A stretch of DNA of 64,000 nt from Ornithodoros turicata (GCF_037126465.1 NW_026999324.1:1-64000), one strand, 5' to 3'. Counted from the stretch's first letter, positions 10,645 to 22,594 are shown. The notes: a model not told the origin generated them from the sequence alone. Numbers and translations are program-made.

Positions 10645-11096
10645 GGTTCTTTCTCTTAAGCGCATAGTAATTATACAGTGCACTACATGATGCTCGTTCA
10701 ACGTCGACTCCCCTGTCAATGTCAGGGAATGCTGGTTGGAAGAAACACCTTAGAGTGTTCTTTTCGTTAAGCCTGTTGTTGCAGGTACACTTTAGGGGTG
10801 GGGTGGGGGGTGGAATGGGTTAAACATGTAAAAAAAGGAAGAGTTTGATTTACATTTTGTCTGATACATTTGAGAACATTGTAATATCATTCCCCGCACT
10901 GACTTTCTTGCATTTGCTTCAGTACTCGCTTTTATTTTCTTCTCAGGTGCCTCTTGTGACGTGTTTGCAGTAGACAAACAACTGGTGTAAGTGGTGAACA
11001 GGTGCGGGACACACCATCAAGAGTCAGCCGTGTGTCCTTCAGTAACTACGACTTCCTTCCCTGTCTTGCAGTCAACACTGCGTGATGTTTTTGTGA
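10645..11096. other. No gene recognised
   Basis: A short G-rich run (GGGGTGGGGTGGGGGGTGG, 10796-10814) is the only striking element. No poly-A signal could be tied securely to the upstream candidate gene. Confidence 0.35.
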
Positions 11097-11101
11097 TTGG
11101 T

Positions 11102-11207
11102 TGTTGGAAAACGACGACAACTGACATTTGGCGGTTCTTCTGATCACTTGCGCTTTCAGTCAGTAAAGCTGTTCATACTTTCGCTAAGTGGCTCGCCCCT
11201 TTCAACA
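11102..11207 (+). repeat. 5' LTR of copia element
   Basis: It runs from TG to CA and is 106 bases long. Compared with the 3' LTR it lacks a GCGCACATCTCTCGCGCACC-type segment after ACATTTGGCG. Confidence 0.9.
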
Positions 11208-11208
11208 G

Positions 11209-11225
11209 GTTATGGGCCCTGGCGT
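11209..11225 (+). promoter_or_regulatory. Primer-binding site of the copia element
   Basis: GGTTATGGGCCCTGGCG begins two bases after the LTR end. It is the typical copia-type site that pairs with an internal part of initiator tRNA-Met. Confidence 0.8.
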
Positions 11226-11329
11226 TGATCGTCGGTAATCGTTCAACCGGGTCTGCTCGTCATCTCCTGCTGCGTCGAGTTGGAAATTGCAGAATGAAGC
11301 AAATTCTCTGTGGCGAAGCTCGTTGACGG

Positions 11330-11814
11330 CAAGTACCAAGTATGGAAGTTTAAGATGAAAATGCTACTCATCCGGGGGCACCTGGTCGTACGTTGCGAGT
11401 GACGTCGCAGCGGATACAACGCCTGCATGGATCACCGGAGGCAGTAAGGCCCAGAGCACAATCTCCCTGAGCATCGATGACGGACAGATCGTGCACGTCT
11501 GTAACTGTACGTCAGCGAAGCAGATGTGGGAGGAGCTAAAGAAGGTTCACGAGCGGGCAAACTTAAGCAACAAGCTTTATTTACTCAGGGAGCTATACCA
11601 GTCACGTGTGGAAAACGATGAAGATATATTGACTTACATCAGGCGAATTCTGGAGTTAGTAGAGCGGCTTAGAGGCATCGCGCAAGAAATCACCAATTTC
11701 CAAGTGGCTGCTCTTCTTCTCAGCGGGCTTCGGGACTTTTACGAAGCGCTGTCACCGCTGCTAAGTTGTAAGTCGCTGGGCTTGCCGCTGTGTACGCAAT
11801 TATTCCGTAAGTAA
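11330..11814 (+). pseudogene. gag: Copia gag, truncated at a filler insertion
   Basis: KYQVWKFKMKMLLI near 11335 is the usual copia gag start, in a different frame from the next part. From 11491 an open frame runs through SAKQMWEELKKVHERANLSN and LYLLRELYQSRV to AALLLSGL, the retrotransposon gag polypeptide pattern. It then enters a 50-base foreign segment (11763-11812) and stops. The zinc knuckle, protease and integrase that should follow are absent. Confidence 0.85.
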
Positions 11815-11869
11815 AGGAGTCCCGCCAAAACGTTTTTCGTACGTCGCGCGTGCTGCACCGTCCACTGAT

Positions 11870-13110
11870 CCTGTCAGTTGGGAAGAAGTCCAGTTGTCGC
11901 CTCCTTCTGAAAGGATGAAGTGGATCGAAGCTGCAAATGAGGAAAGTATATCGCTTGAACAGTTAAACACGTGGGTGCTCGTAGATTTGGGTGAAATGGA
12001 TCTTTAAAACAATGCTGGATAACAATGGCAACGTGGAACGCTACGAGGCGAGGCTCGTCGCACAAGGATGTTCCCAAAGTATGGGACAGTATGGGTGATG
12101 CCACGTTCGCTCCTGTTGCTAAACTTACCACCCTACGTATTCTGCTTACGGTGTCTGCCGCAGAACACTTAACAGTTCGGCACTTTGATGTGAAAACAGC
12201 TTTTTTGAACGGAGATATCGAAGGAGATATCTACATGAAGCAGTCGGAAGGTTTCATTGCAGAAGGGGAGGAACGGCTTGTTTGCAAGCTCCAGAGGTCC
12301 CTTTTGAACTTAAGCAAGCTGCAAGAGCTTGGAACCTGAAGGCAAATTCCGTTCTTCTGCAAGAGGGGTACAGCCGTAGCTAAGCGGATTCCTGTCTCTA
12401 CTTCAAGGACATAGGAGACAGACGCCTGTACATACTGCTGTAGGTAGATGCCATACTGATTTGTCACAAAGACGACACAGTCATCACTCAAGCCTGGAGG
12501 GACATCGAACTTAAGGATCTAGGTAAAGTCAGTCGCTACCTAGGAATAGAGTTGGAAAGTCCGCAAGATAGCTGTTTCCTATTTCACCAACGAAGCAAAA
12601 TCGACGCGCTGCTGGGGAAGTACGAACTCCAGGACGCCAAACCCAGTCCAGTACCAATGGATGCAGAGTATCTCAACTTCACGGGAGACGAAGGTCTACT
12701 TCCCAGCAACGACATATATCACCGAGCCGGTTCGGGAGCTACTCTATCTCAGTACGACGGCAAGACCAGACATTGCATGCGCGGCAGGGATTCTGTGACG
12801 GCGTGTAAGCAAACCACATCAACGAGATTGGAATGCTGTGAAAAAGCTTCTGCGGTAATTGAAGCGCACCAGAGACTTCGAGCTGGAGCTTTCGGCTGAG
12901 CCGAACACGGAATTTGAGATGAATTGTTGTGGACGCTGACTGGGCAGGAGACAAGCAGGGCCGCAAGTCCACCAGCGGATACTTCATACAACTAGAAGGA
13001 GCCCTTTCTCATGGTCACCTGAAAACAAGCATCGGTTGCGCAATCGTCTACAGAAGCGGAGTATGTCGCCGCAGCACTACCATCACAGAAGTGCTATAGT
13101 TCCAAGAACT
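11870..13110 (+). pseudogene. pol: Copia reverse transcriptase and RNase H remnants
   Basis: In broken frames one reads, in order: WIEAANEESISLEQLNTW (11925, start of RT), ERYEARLVAQG (12040), VRHFDVKTAFLNGDIEGDIY (12173, the RT palm aspartate region), VSRYLGIELES (12530) and DWAGDKQGRKSTSGYF (12930, RNase H). The stretch between the palm and the thumb is damaged by stops and frameshifts. Confidence 0.88.
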
Positions 13111-13388
13111 TCCACCGTCTTTCAGTATTTGCTTACTTAAGCCAACCGTCTTATTTGAAGACAACCAAAGCTGCATTAAACTTGCACTCGCTGAAGGAGT
13201 CAACGCGAGCACAAACATGTCGACGTCCGACATCACCATTAGGGATTTGGTGCAACGCCGAGTGGTCACCTGGAATACTGCGAGACAGCCCAGATGACCG
13301 TGATGCCCTGACTAACTGCTCCCTCGGCAGCAGCTACAGTTCTTACGAGATCGCATGGGTCTTGTTGAGAGTAGTTGTCGAGGGAGGG

Positions 13389-13520
13389 TGTTGGAAAACG
13401 ACGACAACTGACATTTGGCGCGCACATCTCTCGCGCACCAGTTCTTATGATCACTTGCGCTTTCGCTTTCAATCACTAAAGCTGTTCTTACTTTCGTTGC
13501 GTGCCTCGTCCCTTTCAACA
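13389..13520 (+). repeat. 3' LTR of copia element
   Basis: It is 132 bases long with the same ends as the 5' LTR and is followed directly by the TTGGT duplication. Confidence 0.9.
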
Positions 13521-13525
13521 TTGGT

Positions 13526-14637
13526 TCTGTCTTAAAATCAAGTTCGCAAACCTATGCAGAAATGTCGAATTTTCGCAACGATGCCTCGTATGCATTGTTG
13601 TGCTTCATAAACTAAATACGTATTGATATATGTGTGCATCTCCTTCAATGTCGAGCGATTGTTAAACACCAAAGAAAATATCATGGACACCATTGACAGC
13701 TTTTCTGATTACTTTTGTTTTTGATGGTTCAGAAGGATTGAAATTAATTCATGTCGGACACGTCTCATAATTGCCCCTGCTCACGGGCTTGTTGGTCAAA
13801 GGTGCTACATTGCTAAGAAGCTCATTCGCTACAACAGCGGTTTCAGCGTGTATGCATTGAAATGTTGAAAGTAGCGCTCTGTGTGTGTGTGTGTTTCCTG
13901 CTTTTTAGTGAATGTAAGCTCATTCACTCATAAAATAATAACGCACGCAGTGGGACGCGGGCACCTAGCAATGTAGAATCTCGCTGCAGCAAACGAAGCT
14001 GCAGGACGGGATTTCGCGACGTCAGGGCGCGGGAGAGGGAAGCATGGAGAGGCCTTGTCTGTCTAGGCGGTGTTGGCTGTTGTATTTTGTGCATCGCCGT
14101 TCCTGGATGCCGTATCCAAAATACGTATTGCATTCCTGTTCTTTAGCGGTGCGTGGTTATTGCATATGCGACGCTGTTGTTGAGCTATGAGGGGTTGCTG
14201 TTTAGTGCACCGTGAAGGCAAGAAAAACAACGTGCGTTTCCGATTAGTGGAGACCGAGCACCTAAAACAGTTCGGTAGACACTATGCACCGTCCTGGGTA
14301 GAAGGTGGCTGCAGTATCAAGCCTTTTAAAGAGACAAGGAAGTGTTACTAAGTGTCCATATCGTTCTGGTCACCTACGCAACATAAGTTACAGCACCAAC
14401 ACCCGCATAACAAGTGTCACACGCTACATACTTCAGAGTAACGATAAACAAATCGCGAATCTCGACTGGGTCAAGTCTCACCTGAAAATCGCCTCAACCA
14501 CGCGCAGGTACGACAGGGAATGCATTGTGCGTCCCGATCGTCTATAAGGCAATCATTCGCCCAGCAAGTAAACAGGTCGTCTTCACTGCAAGAATAAATT
14601 ATTCATTCCCCGCAAGGCTCACACTTAAGTTTAAGTT
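13526..14637. other. No recognised gene; (GT)n microsatellite
   Basis: A (TG)n run lies at about 13880-13893. A frame from 14187 reads MRGCCLVHREGKKNNVRFRL with no known motif and stops after about 55 codons; it could be an exon but lacks clear splice borders. Confidence 0.3.
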
Positions 14638-16124
14638 AAGAAACAGACAGGAAGGCTGCGTACCGCAAGTAAAGGAAAATTGTATTGTTCACACATTTAA
14701 ATACGTAATTTCCAAGGCGTAAGCATGTCACAAACACGTGAGCACTAGGAACATTAGGTCAGGCGAAGAGCAGGAATCATTATCGAGATCACGGCACCGA
14801 ATAAACTTCTCAAGATACCCTGCCATAAACAAAACTGTCAACAAATCAGGGGTTGTCAGATATAACACAATATAAATGCTATAATGTACACAAGGGGCTT
14901 GTGTACATTATCCCTTTATCACGCAGTAAATCTATTTAGGCAAACGGGCAGATGTATAAACACGAAGTTGAGAGAACACTCTGCTGCACAAAAATCTAGC
15001 ACCCGCGTCTGGTCATCAGCGAGTTCACTGCAAAAACTGCGGATGTGAACCACTATTTAAAAAAGTGAAAAAAAAAAACTACAATAGTTGGTACTTTTGA
15101 AAACCAAGTGGATAGGAAAGGACAGAAGCCGCCGACATTCGAACAGAGACTGTCTTCTGCTGGGCACCGTCCTCATCATTGGCATGGTATTTAAAGGGTT
15201 AGATGTGACGTGTTTAAAGGTTCATGCGAATTGTGGGTCAACAGCCCGGAGGGAAGAAAGGGTCCGTACGGGCTTTTACGGCCGGAGTGAATGGTCGCTT
15301 TGTCAGTGTGCAGGGGATTATGTGAACGAAGTGATCTAGGCTCCTGACCGGCTACAGAAAAATGGGGGTTCACGAACACGTGGACGAAACGGGACAACAG
15401 GCAAGAATTGGCAAACATAGCGAAAGAATACAGGAGGTTAGTGGTTACGTGGGGAAAATTCCTGAACGAGCAAAGTTGTTTGTAATACAAAGTTGTGGCA
15501 TGCAATAAAGAGGGCAGGAAAGCAGTGGCCATGCAGAAACATAACCGATGATAATGGAGAGAGAAGAAAAAAAAAACTTTGCTCGTTCTGTTTCCGTTCG
15601 TTCACATAATCCTCTGCACACTCTAACAAAGCGGCCATTCACTCCGGCCGTCAAAGCCCGTACGGACCCTTTCTTCGCTCCGGGCTGTTGACCCACAATT
15701 CGCATGAACCTTTAAACACGTCACATCTAACCCTTTTGAATACCATGCCAATGATGAGGACGGTGCCCAGAAGAACAGTCTCTGTTCGAAATATCGGCGG
15801 CTTCTGTCCTGAGGGAACTCCCTTCCTACATCCTACCGGTTCGACTGGATTTCTACCCATCTAAGTGGATAGGGAGCTTCCTTTGAAGCCTACTTGATTA
15901 ACAAAGCTAGTGATAAATCTAAGGCACACCATCCCTTGATCTCAAACAAAGCCGAGAGAGAATGTATCTCGATAATGATTCCTAGTCTTCACAGTGCTCT
16001 AATGTTCCTAGTGCTCACGTGTTTATGACATGCCTACGCTTTGGAAATTACCTATTTAAAATGTGGTCAATAATAAAATTTCCCTCTTTAGTTGTGAGTA
16101 CGCAGCCTTCCTGTCTGTTTCCTC
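14638..16124. mobile_element. Fold-back (long inverted repeat) DNA element
   Basis: The left end AAACAGACAGGAAGGCTGCGTAC (about 14640) is the reverse complement of the right end (about 16101-16123). The outer arms continue for about 160 bases, including TGAGCACTAGGAACATTAG/CTAATGTTCCTAGTGCTCA. A second inverted pair lies inside: 15115-15340 against 15595-15835, with blocks such as GGCACCGTCCTCATCATTGGCATGGTAT. Central DNA is AT-rich with short frames only. No transposase is present, so it would be mobilised in trans. No clear target-site duplication was found. Confidence 0.75.
14881..14911. repeat. Perfect short hairpin
   Basis: ATAATGTACACAAG, a GGG loop and CTTGTGTACATTAT form a perfect 14-bp stem inside the fold-back element, in the left arm region where the two arms no longer match. 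Confidence 0.7.
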
Positions 16125-16699
16125 TGTCCTTGTCTCCCTGCTGAAAAAAAAAAAAGAAAACAAAACTGAAGTATGACTTACCAACTACCCAGTTTCTCTA
16201 TACCCGCAAGCTCATGGCGCTCGGGTTGAACGCGCCGATCTTTCTGTTGTTTGGCTCAATGGTGACGTCGAGAACACCGCTGGACGTCACAGGGAAACCA
16301 AAATCGGATATTGGTTAAGCGCACGATGTCATTGATTAGTAAGATTTAGTATTTCGAGCGCTATCACCTTTGCGTACGTAACGGATAGCGTTGGTGGTTA
16401 TGCGCCGTGCGCAAATCTCTCTCTCTTTCTCTCTCTCTCTCTCTGTTGTGGGCGTGCGCAGGACCATCAAGCTGTTACTTAACGGAATCGCCTTTTGGTA
16501 ACCATGTACTAAAACTCTCTATTTTCTCTTAAACGGGGAAGCTTTCCACACTTAATAGTTTACGTGGACGACAACACAGTCGATGCATGCAGTCGGAATT
16601 CCGAATACCCTGCGGAGGTCCGGACTGTCGCTTTAAGGAAAGTGATAGGATAAGTCTACTAGTGCACTCAAACACTGTTTGTGGTGATTTCGCTGCATC
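16125..16699. other. No gene recognised; CT microsatellite
   Basis: A (CT)n run with one interruption lies at about 16417-16444. Otherwise nothing was recognised. Confidence 0.4.
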
Positions 16700-16920
16700 A
16701 CACCGGCATCGCTTGTCCTTGCGTTATTTTTTTTTCCCGGCGAGTATTCGAATGTATTCGGTATGAAAGGGATTGGATCGATTTGATTCGCAACTCGAAT
16801 ATCGAAATTCGTATTCGCTTCGGAATTATAATCCTACATATAAATATTCGCGTCAATATTAAAAAAAATTGGAATATTGCCAAGTGAATATCCTGCGAAT
16901 GTTGTGAATGTGCGAGTGTT
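16700..16920. repeat. ATTCG/CGAAT-rich repeat
   Basis: Words such as GTATTCGAATGTATTCGG and CAACTCGAATATCGAAATTCG are dense here. The composition is like 8.95-9.08 kb. Element ends could not be set. Confidence 0.4.
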
Positions 16921-17125
16921 GGCCACATACCGAAAGAACCATGGTCATGCACAAGGGCACATGTTGAACCACTTGTTAAGTTGTTGCTAGTGTTTGACAT
17001 GAGGTCGGTGTCACTTTCCAGCGACTTCATCAGAGTAAGTATTCACTTCCGCATTCCAGATCGAGCAGCGCAACACTACTGTTTCCTACACTTTTGTGGC
17101 GTCACACTCGCAACATTAAACAAGG

Positions 17126-17906
17126 TGCTTCACCTAACGTGTCACAAAAATGTGTTAAAATCTACTTGCATGAGAAGTCTCGGCTCAACGGGACACTTCC
17201 GCAATCTTTTACGAAGACGCAGGATCGCTTTGATAAATTTTTTTGATCGCTTTAATCACCATAAATTTAATTTTCTAAATTCAACTCCGAAATATGCGAA
17301 TCCAATGTCACGTTGTTGTTTTTTATTTGCCAAAAACAGCGCATGTTGGATCTGCCCCGTACGATCACAACATGGGTGTCCCACCAGAGAGGCAAGAGTT
17401 ACGCGAAAACAGAAGAAAAAGTCACTGTCCTCTTTCTTTCATTTCCTACTCAGTGCCTTTTTAGATAACTCTGGCTGCCGTTATCATCAGAAGCATGGAA
17501 AAAGGCACTGAACGGGCGGTGTCACCGGCGCAGCCGGCAGTTCCTGCCTCTCGAAGCGACGAGTTTCGTTTTTTTTTTTTTTTTCTTTCTTCGAGGTCTT
17601 ACCACTATAGCAGGGCAGTTTATTTTGTGATGGAACACGGTATATCCGACATGCATTTTCTGTTTGTGGCAAAAAGGAAAAGAGAACAACACTGCCATTG
17701 ACACCTCATTGGCATGTTAAAGTGACATTGGCTTGGTAAATTTCGGGGTTGGATTCAATTAATTAGATTTATCACTACTGAAAACTGATCAAAATGCCTC
17801 TGGGTCATGGCACAAGTTTGTGGAACAGAAATACCGTTGACCACATGATTTTTGGGCAAGTAAATTTATATATATTTTGAACAGTTAGGTGAAACACCCG
17901 GTATAA
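17126..17906. mobile_element. Possible MITE with GGTGTTTCACCTAAC-type termini
   Basis: GGTGCTTCACCTAAC at about 17124-17142 faces GTTAGGTGAAACACC at about 17884-17900, one mismatch in 15. Between them no open frame with a motif is seen. A perfect 13-base inverted repeat (TCAGTGCCTTTTT / AAAAAGGCACTGA) lies at about 17450-17511. The element is suggested only by its ends. Confidence 0.4.
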
Positions 17907-18087
17907 TACAATGTAGGTAAGCTGAAATTGCCGTATCATTGCACAGTATTGCTGAATTACTGTATCTAGGGTATTTATTTATTTATTCATTTATACACAA
18001 AATCAACCACCTTTTGGTTGTCAAGGCATGAATAATGCATCAGGGTTTTTACAAACATAAGACAAGTTATTAAGAGTGAGCTGTAAA
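17907..18087. other. Nothing recognised; TTTA-rich run
   Basis: A short TATTTATTTATTCATTTAT run lies at about 17972-17990. Confidence 0.4.
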
Positions 18088-18970
18088 CAGTGTTGTACCC
18101 GTTACCGAAATATGGTATCGCGATGCTGACACTCTTTACTTGAGTAAAAAGTATCGAAATAGCGATATCGATACTTCTTATTTAAAGTAACGGTGTACCG
18201 CTACCGTTAGTAAGAAAAAGAAACGCGATACTTTGGGCGATACTTTTCTTTGAAATACGGAGATGTCGCAACTTAGAAATATCGCCTACGTGACTAGTTT
18301 TGCAGTTAAAAGACAACATATTTCATATGTTGCTCGGAAACGTTATGCTTGACTTTTATCAGTGGCTGATTCTTGAAATCGTTCTCTGCCATCCTTGCAA
18401 GTCGTGGTCTCTCCGGCAGCTGACAAAGGCCAGTGTGACATTTGCGTTAGTGTCAGGCCCACACATACCATGGAATCCAATGCCCAAAAAATGCTATATC
18501 CGAAGTTAACAATGTCACAGTATGTGAGCCTGACTCAGTGCGAAACGGCAGCTTAGCAGTGGAATCCAGAGCGCACTGTCGAAGTCTTGACCTCTGTTCG
18601 TTGACCTAAACTCTTTTGTTGAACCCACTGTGGTTATTTCCTTCAGTTTCAAAGAAAAACGGTGAACACGTGTTTGGTATAATTCCATAATTCCGGATAC
18701 GAAGCACGTAGGCGTCTCTGCAAGCTTCTTGTCGAGGGCTAGGCGGACCAATGAGAATGAATAAGAGTGAGAAATGTGGTCAGTGAAGAAAGGTGGGGCA
18801 CTAAGAATTATGGGTACCGGGAACGATACAGAGATCGCGTTACCATAAATTTGTAACGGAAATACTTTTGCGATACCGACTTAAGAAAGCATCACGATAC
18901 GCATTCCGATACCGAGCAACTATCGCTTACTGTAACGACGTTACTTGTAACGGCGATACGTATGACACTG
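18088..18970. mobile_element. Non-autonomous hAT-like element (883 bp) with imperfect 8-bp target duplication
   Basis: The left end CAGTGTTGTACCCGTTAC and the right end (reverse complement CAGTGTCATACGTATCGCCGTTAC) share the CAGTGT start typical of hAT elements and an inset GTTAC. Flanking octamers GCTGTAAA (18080-18087) and GCGTTAAA (18971-18978) match at six of eight positions, the right length for hAT. The interior is rich in CGATAC and GTAACG words and has no transposase frame. Confidence 0.55.
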
Positions 18971-20389
18971 GCGTTAAAGGAACGAACGGATAGAATCCAA
19001 AACATGCAGCGCGTGGTTCATCTATCTTGGTAACTATTTTGCCATCAACAACATCGACATAAGGCAAGGCAATAAAGACAACATTAAACCAACGAACGCA
19101 TAGGATACAATACAGCGCGATGGAGTGCATGCAACAATCTGTTCAACAAACTTCGTAACGGTTTTGCTATCCACGACATTATGCGTCAGTTCAGTCGATG
19201 TTCTCAGGATGAAGGAAACCTTCTGCGCATTAGTATGTGACCTTGGGAAACTGACATGACAGTGGTGTCGAGTAGGGTCTGGTGGTAACCCATTGAATGG
19301 GATATATTCCTTACCGACACGCTTGAAACAATTACTTACCAACTGAATGCTTCAGATTGTGTATTTTGCGGTGAGTTGCAAGCATGGAAGATCGAGTTCA
19401 GCGAAGAGAGGAGAGACATGGTCCATATGCGGTGGTGGTTAATCGAATTGCCCTACTTTAAGTCATTTGAAGTAAATATGCGCAAGGCATAGTGTAAGCA
19501 TCTAAACATCCCATATTACGTCGGCTATTTTAAAATAGGGCACATGGGATACATAAGCAGATAATTAACTTCCTTGTGTGAACTGTCGCAAGGTGCCCCT
19601 TAAGTACAGTTTCCGATTAGCTGTTTGTTGTTAATGCTATATGTGTGGTCTATCGCAGTTGCGAAGTCAGTGTAACAGCGAAGTACGTGACTTCATGAAC
19701 GTTCTAAGCGCGATATCGTGAATGTAGTATCCATGACGTAATGGGGTTTCCTTATTAGAAAAGGACATTGGTACCCACTTTGAAACATTCAGCTGCACCT
19801 GCCAGATATCCGCCCACTGAGAAAACACGTGTAAGGAACCATCGAGACGTGGCTGGTCGTCAATAGCCCTAAGTGATTTGCGTATAAGTTACATGTAGGT
19901 GTGAGGTTACCTAATAAAATGTTGAGAAAGATTAAAAAGACAAAAAAGCAACCCCACCCCAAGAAAGAAGTCGACCCAAAAGTGAACCTTGAGGCAATCC
20001 TAATGGTACTGGTAATGTCTCGGACTGAATGTCACCGATAGAGACGTACTGATACAATCATCCAATGGTCCAGCCAAGTTATCAATTGGTCGTTTATCGA
20101 GACACAACTCAGATTACTCAATATCATTCTATATGAGACGTGGTCGAAATACTTTCAAAAGTCTAAAAAAAGTCATTACAGTCAATAATTAATCCCTTCT
20201 AGGGAGTTACCCTGTAGTGGCTAAGCTAAAGAAGTGTTCACTGAAGTGATGAGGAAGTGCCGAGTAGGAACTGAAGTTTATTCTGTCGGGCAAGATCCGT
20301 GGAAAAAAGAAGATAGTGAAAACATGCCACGAGAAGGCGTGGCGCCAACTTCGTTGAAGCGTTGCGCCACAGGGTTCTCCCCTGTAGGG
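18971..20389. other. No gene recognised; short imperfect direct repeat
   Basis: A block around GAACGAACGGATAGAATCC (about 18980) recurs as CAACGAACGCATAGGATAC (about 19091), each followed by a stretch ending near a TTTGC(C/T)AT word. The rest shows no motif-bearing frame. Confidence 0.3.
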
Positions 20390-20586
20390 ACTCGACACGG
20401 GCATATGGGGTACATATATCCAGGATTTTCCCCATATCGGTTCAAACTGGGAAATATCGGGCCCATATTGCCCAATTGGAGCCGATATGGGGAAAATCCT
20501 GGTAAAATGGGTACAATATTGGACCCGTATCGCCAATGACCAGCCAGTATGGGTATGTGCATATGCAGCATTCTGTGCTGCTTGGG
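20390..20586. repeat. CCAATAT/ATATGGG palindromic repeat array ending in GTGCTGCTTGGG
   Basis: Short words such as GGGCCCATATTG, CCGATATGGGG and CAATATTGG alternate in both orientations. The right part GACCCGTATCGCCAATGACC (about 20521) is also present at about 59883-59903. The array ends at GTGCTGCTTGGG (20575-20586), as does the copy at 59.7-59.9 kb. Confidence 0.65.
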
Positions 20587-22116
20587 GAACGCCACGGCCG
20601 CCACCTTCAGAAACCAACAGCCTCAATCAGGGTCATCCCATACAGGGATAAGGGGTTTCCATGCGCTGATATCAAGGAAGAAGTCTTCCCTCCCCGATAA
20701 GGCCACGGACGGCTGACTAAAGCACTTCTACGCCTCTACAATTTTCGTTGTGTTGCGTGGTACCACATCAACAACCGTATCTTGAAAAGTCGGACTGTAC
20801 CCACATCTATTTCAGTGCAGGACCAGATGCCCCGAGGGTGTGCCACCCAAAGATGACGCATGTTTTCGAAGCCTAATATTGGCACACCGACCCGTCTGGC
20901 CTATATAAAGTAGACCACACGATTATAGTTCCCTGCAACTAGAATCATGTACATCAGCTCTCAACCACCAAATAAATTGCACTTAATTTTCCGGCTGTAT
21001 GTTATTTGCCGTTCGCACGAGGAGGAACTCGTGGAGAGAAGAGACTGATGAGGTCAGGCGACAATCAAGCACATATCCATACAATACCTTTTATTATGAT
21101 TGTGTGCATACACTGAAAATACAGACAAAGAAAATACCGAACAGCTAGCTGTGTACCACAGTACGTATATGAATATATGCCCTAGAAAAAAAGAAAAAGA
21201 AGAAAAAGCAGGCACCAGGTGCATACAGAATGCGTGTACACCACAGACTGACGCTACGCTGTTATTTTGTTCACCTTTCGTGTAGGGCCACGCTGTCATC
21301 CGCGACAGAAACGTGCTCTTCCTTGTGTGTTACGAAACGAATTTAATGACAATGGATAGTCATGTTTAGTTTCTAATTATTTTGTACAACAAAGAGAGGA
21401 TGGTTGAGAGCATCTAAATTTTAATGCGAAAATACTTTCACGCAGAGGCTACAAGACTAACATCAAGTTACAAAAAAAGAATATATAACACATGTTGTGT
21501 GTGCTATGCTCCTACACTCTAAACATGTCTGTTATTTTACGGAAAAGGTAAATGAAAACATTACTCAGACGCCGTCCGTACGGTAAGAGAAAGATAGGGA
21601 AAAATAATAAAAAAAAGAAAAATAAGAGAAATTGAGGTCTGTTTACGGTCAGCCTAATGCAGAAAAAAATAAAGAATAAAGTACTGTCAACTTTGTATGT
21701 ATAGATAGGTAGAAATCCAGCGAACCGGTAGAGAAGTATGAAGGGAGCTGCCTCCAGAGCCAGCAAACGACTGCCGTCTTTCCTACCCACGCGGCCATCC
21801 TTTCTAGCCTGAAAAGGCGAACCAGCAGAACCTTATGGTTCACATACACCAGCGCCCCACAAACTGAAAAGAAACACGAATTCAGGTTGTATAACATGAT
21901 TCTTCATTCACTATTGCACACTATCAATTATTTTAAAAAGTAATTTGTCCGCTCATAATACTGCTGAGGTAATTCCTTGACGTCTGATATTGCTTAATGC
22001 TTCAGGCTCGATGCTGCAACTTTCACTAAACTGTAGGCTTGTCAACGTTGAAAAGTCCATGTGTTTTTGACTCCTTATTCATTTCGCAAAATAGGGCGAA
22101 GCAATTGCCAAGGCTG
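20587..22116. other. No gene recognised
   Basis: CCTACACTCTAAACATGTC at about 21512 resembles the left terminus of the element at 51.0 kb, but no partner end was found. Short A-rich runs occur near 21185 and 21605. Confidence 0.3.
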
Positions 22117-22119
22117 TGA

Positions 22120-22591
22120 AGCCTAGTTCTCACGTACGACAACGGCGCACGGCAATGGCGAACGGCACGGCAAATTGTGTCGTTCCGACGCCGTAATGGC
22201 GCCGTTCTGGCCGCCGTCTCACGGCAAAGGAAGTTGAGCCATGCTCAACTTCTGCCGTGCCGTGGTCCCGCCCACATCACATCCAACGAATGAACGGCCC
22301 GCACCAATGAAGATGGCGGCTTCTCAGCTTGATGCCGAGAAATTAATTGAACTTGTGAGAAGGTTTCCTTATTTGTATGATTTTGTCGCATCCTGATTTT
22401 AAGGATACACAGAGAACACGTGCAAGGAGAACACGTGGAAATCCATCTTTGCTCGCCGCGGCTCGTGATGTTCGACATCACGTGAACACGACAGCACGGC
22501 GAGGTGGAGAGACGGCGACACACACGGCGGCAGCAACGGCACGTCACCGTTGCTGTTGCCGTGCGCCGTTGTCGTATGTGAGAACTAGGCT
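22120..22591. mobile_element. MITE (472 bp) with ~35-bp terminal inverted repeats and TGA duplication
   Basis: The left terminus AGCCTAGTTCTCAC-(G)TACGACAACGGCGCACGGCAA and the right terminus are almost exact reverse complements over about 35 bases. TGA flanks both sides (22117-22119 and 22592-22594); a 3-bp duplication suits PIF/Harbinger elements, although their usual target is TWA. The interior repeats ACGGCA and TGCCGT words and contains no transposase. Confidence 0.8.
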
Positions 22592-22594
22592 TGA

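Larger units (their letters stand above)
11097..13525 (+). mobile_element. Internally deleted Ty1/copia LTR retrotransposon with 5-bp target-site duplication
   Basis: Two short LTRs (11102-11207 and 13389-13520) start TGTTGGAAAACGACGACAAC and end CCCTTTCAACA. They are flanked by TTGGT on both sides (11097-11101, 13521-13525). The primer-binding site GGTTATGGGCCC follows the 5' LTR directly and matches the tRNA-iMet half-site used by copia. A purine-rich tract (GAGGGAGGG) precedes the 3' LTR. Inside are gag, a piece of reverse transcriptase and RNase H; protease and integrase are gone. Frameshifts and stops show it is dead. The 5' LTR lacks about 22 bases present in the 3' LTR. Confidence 0.92.
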
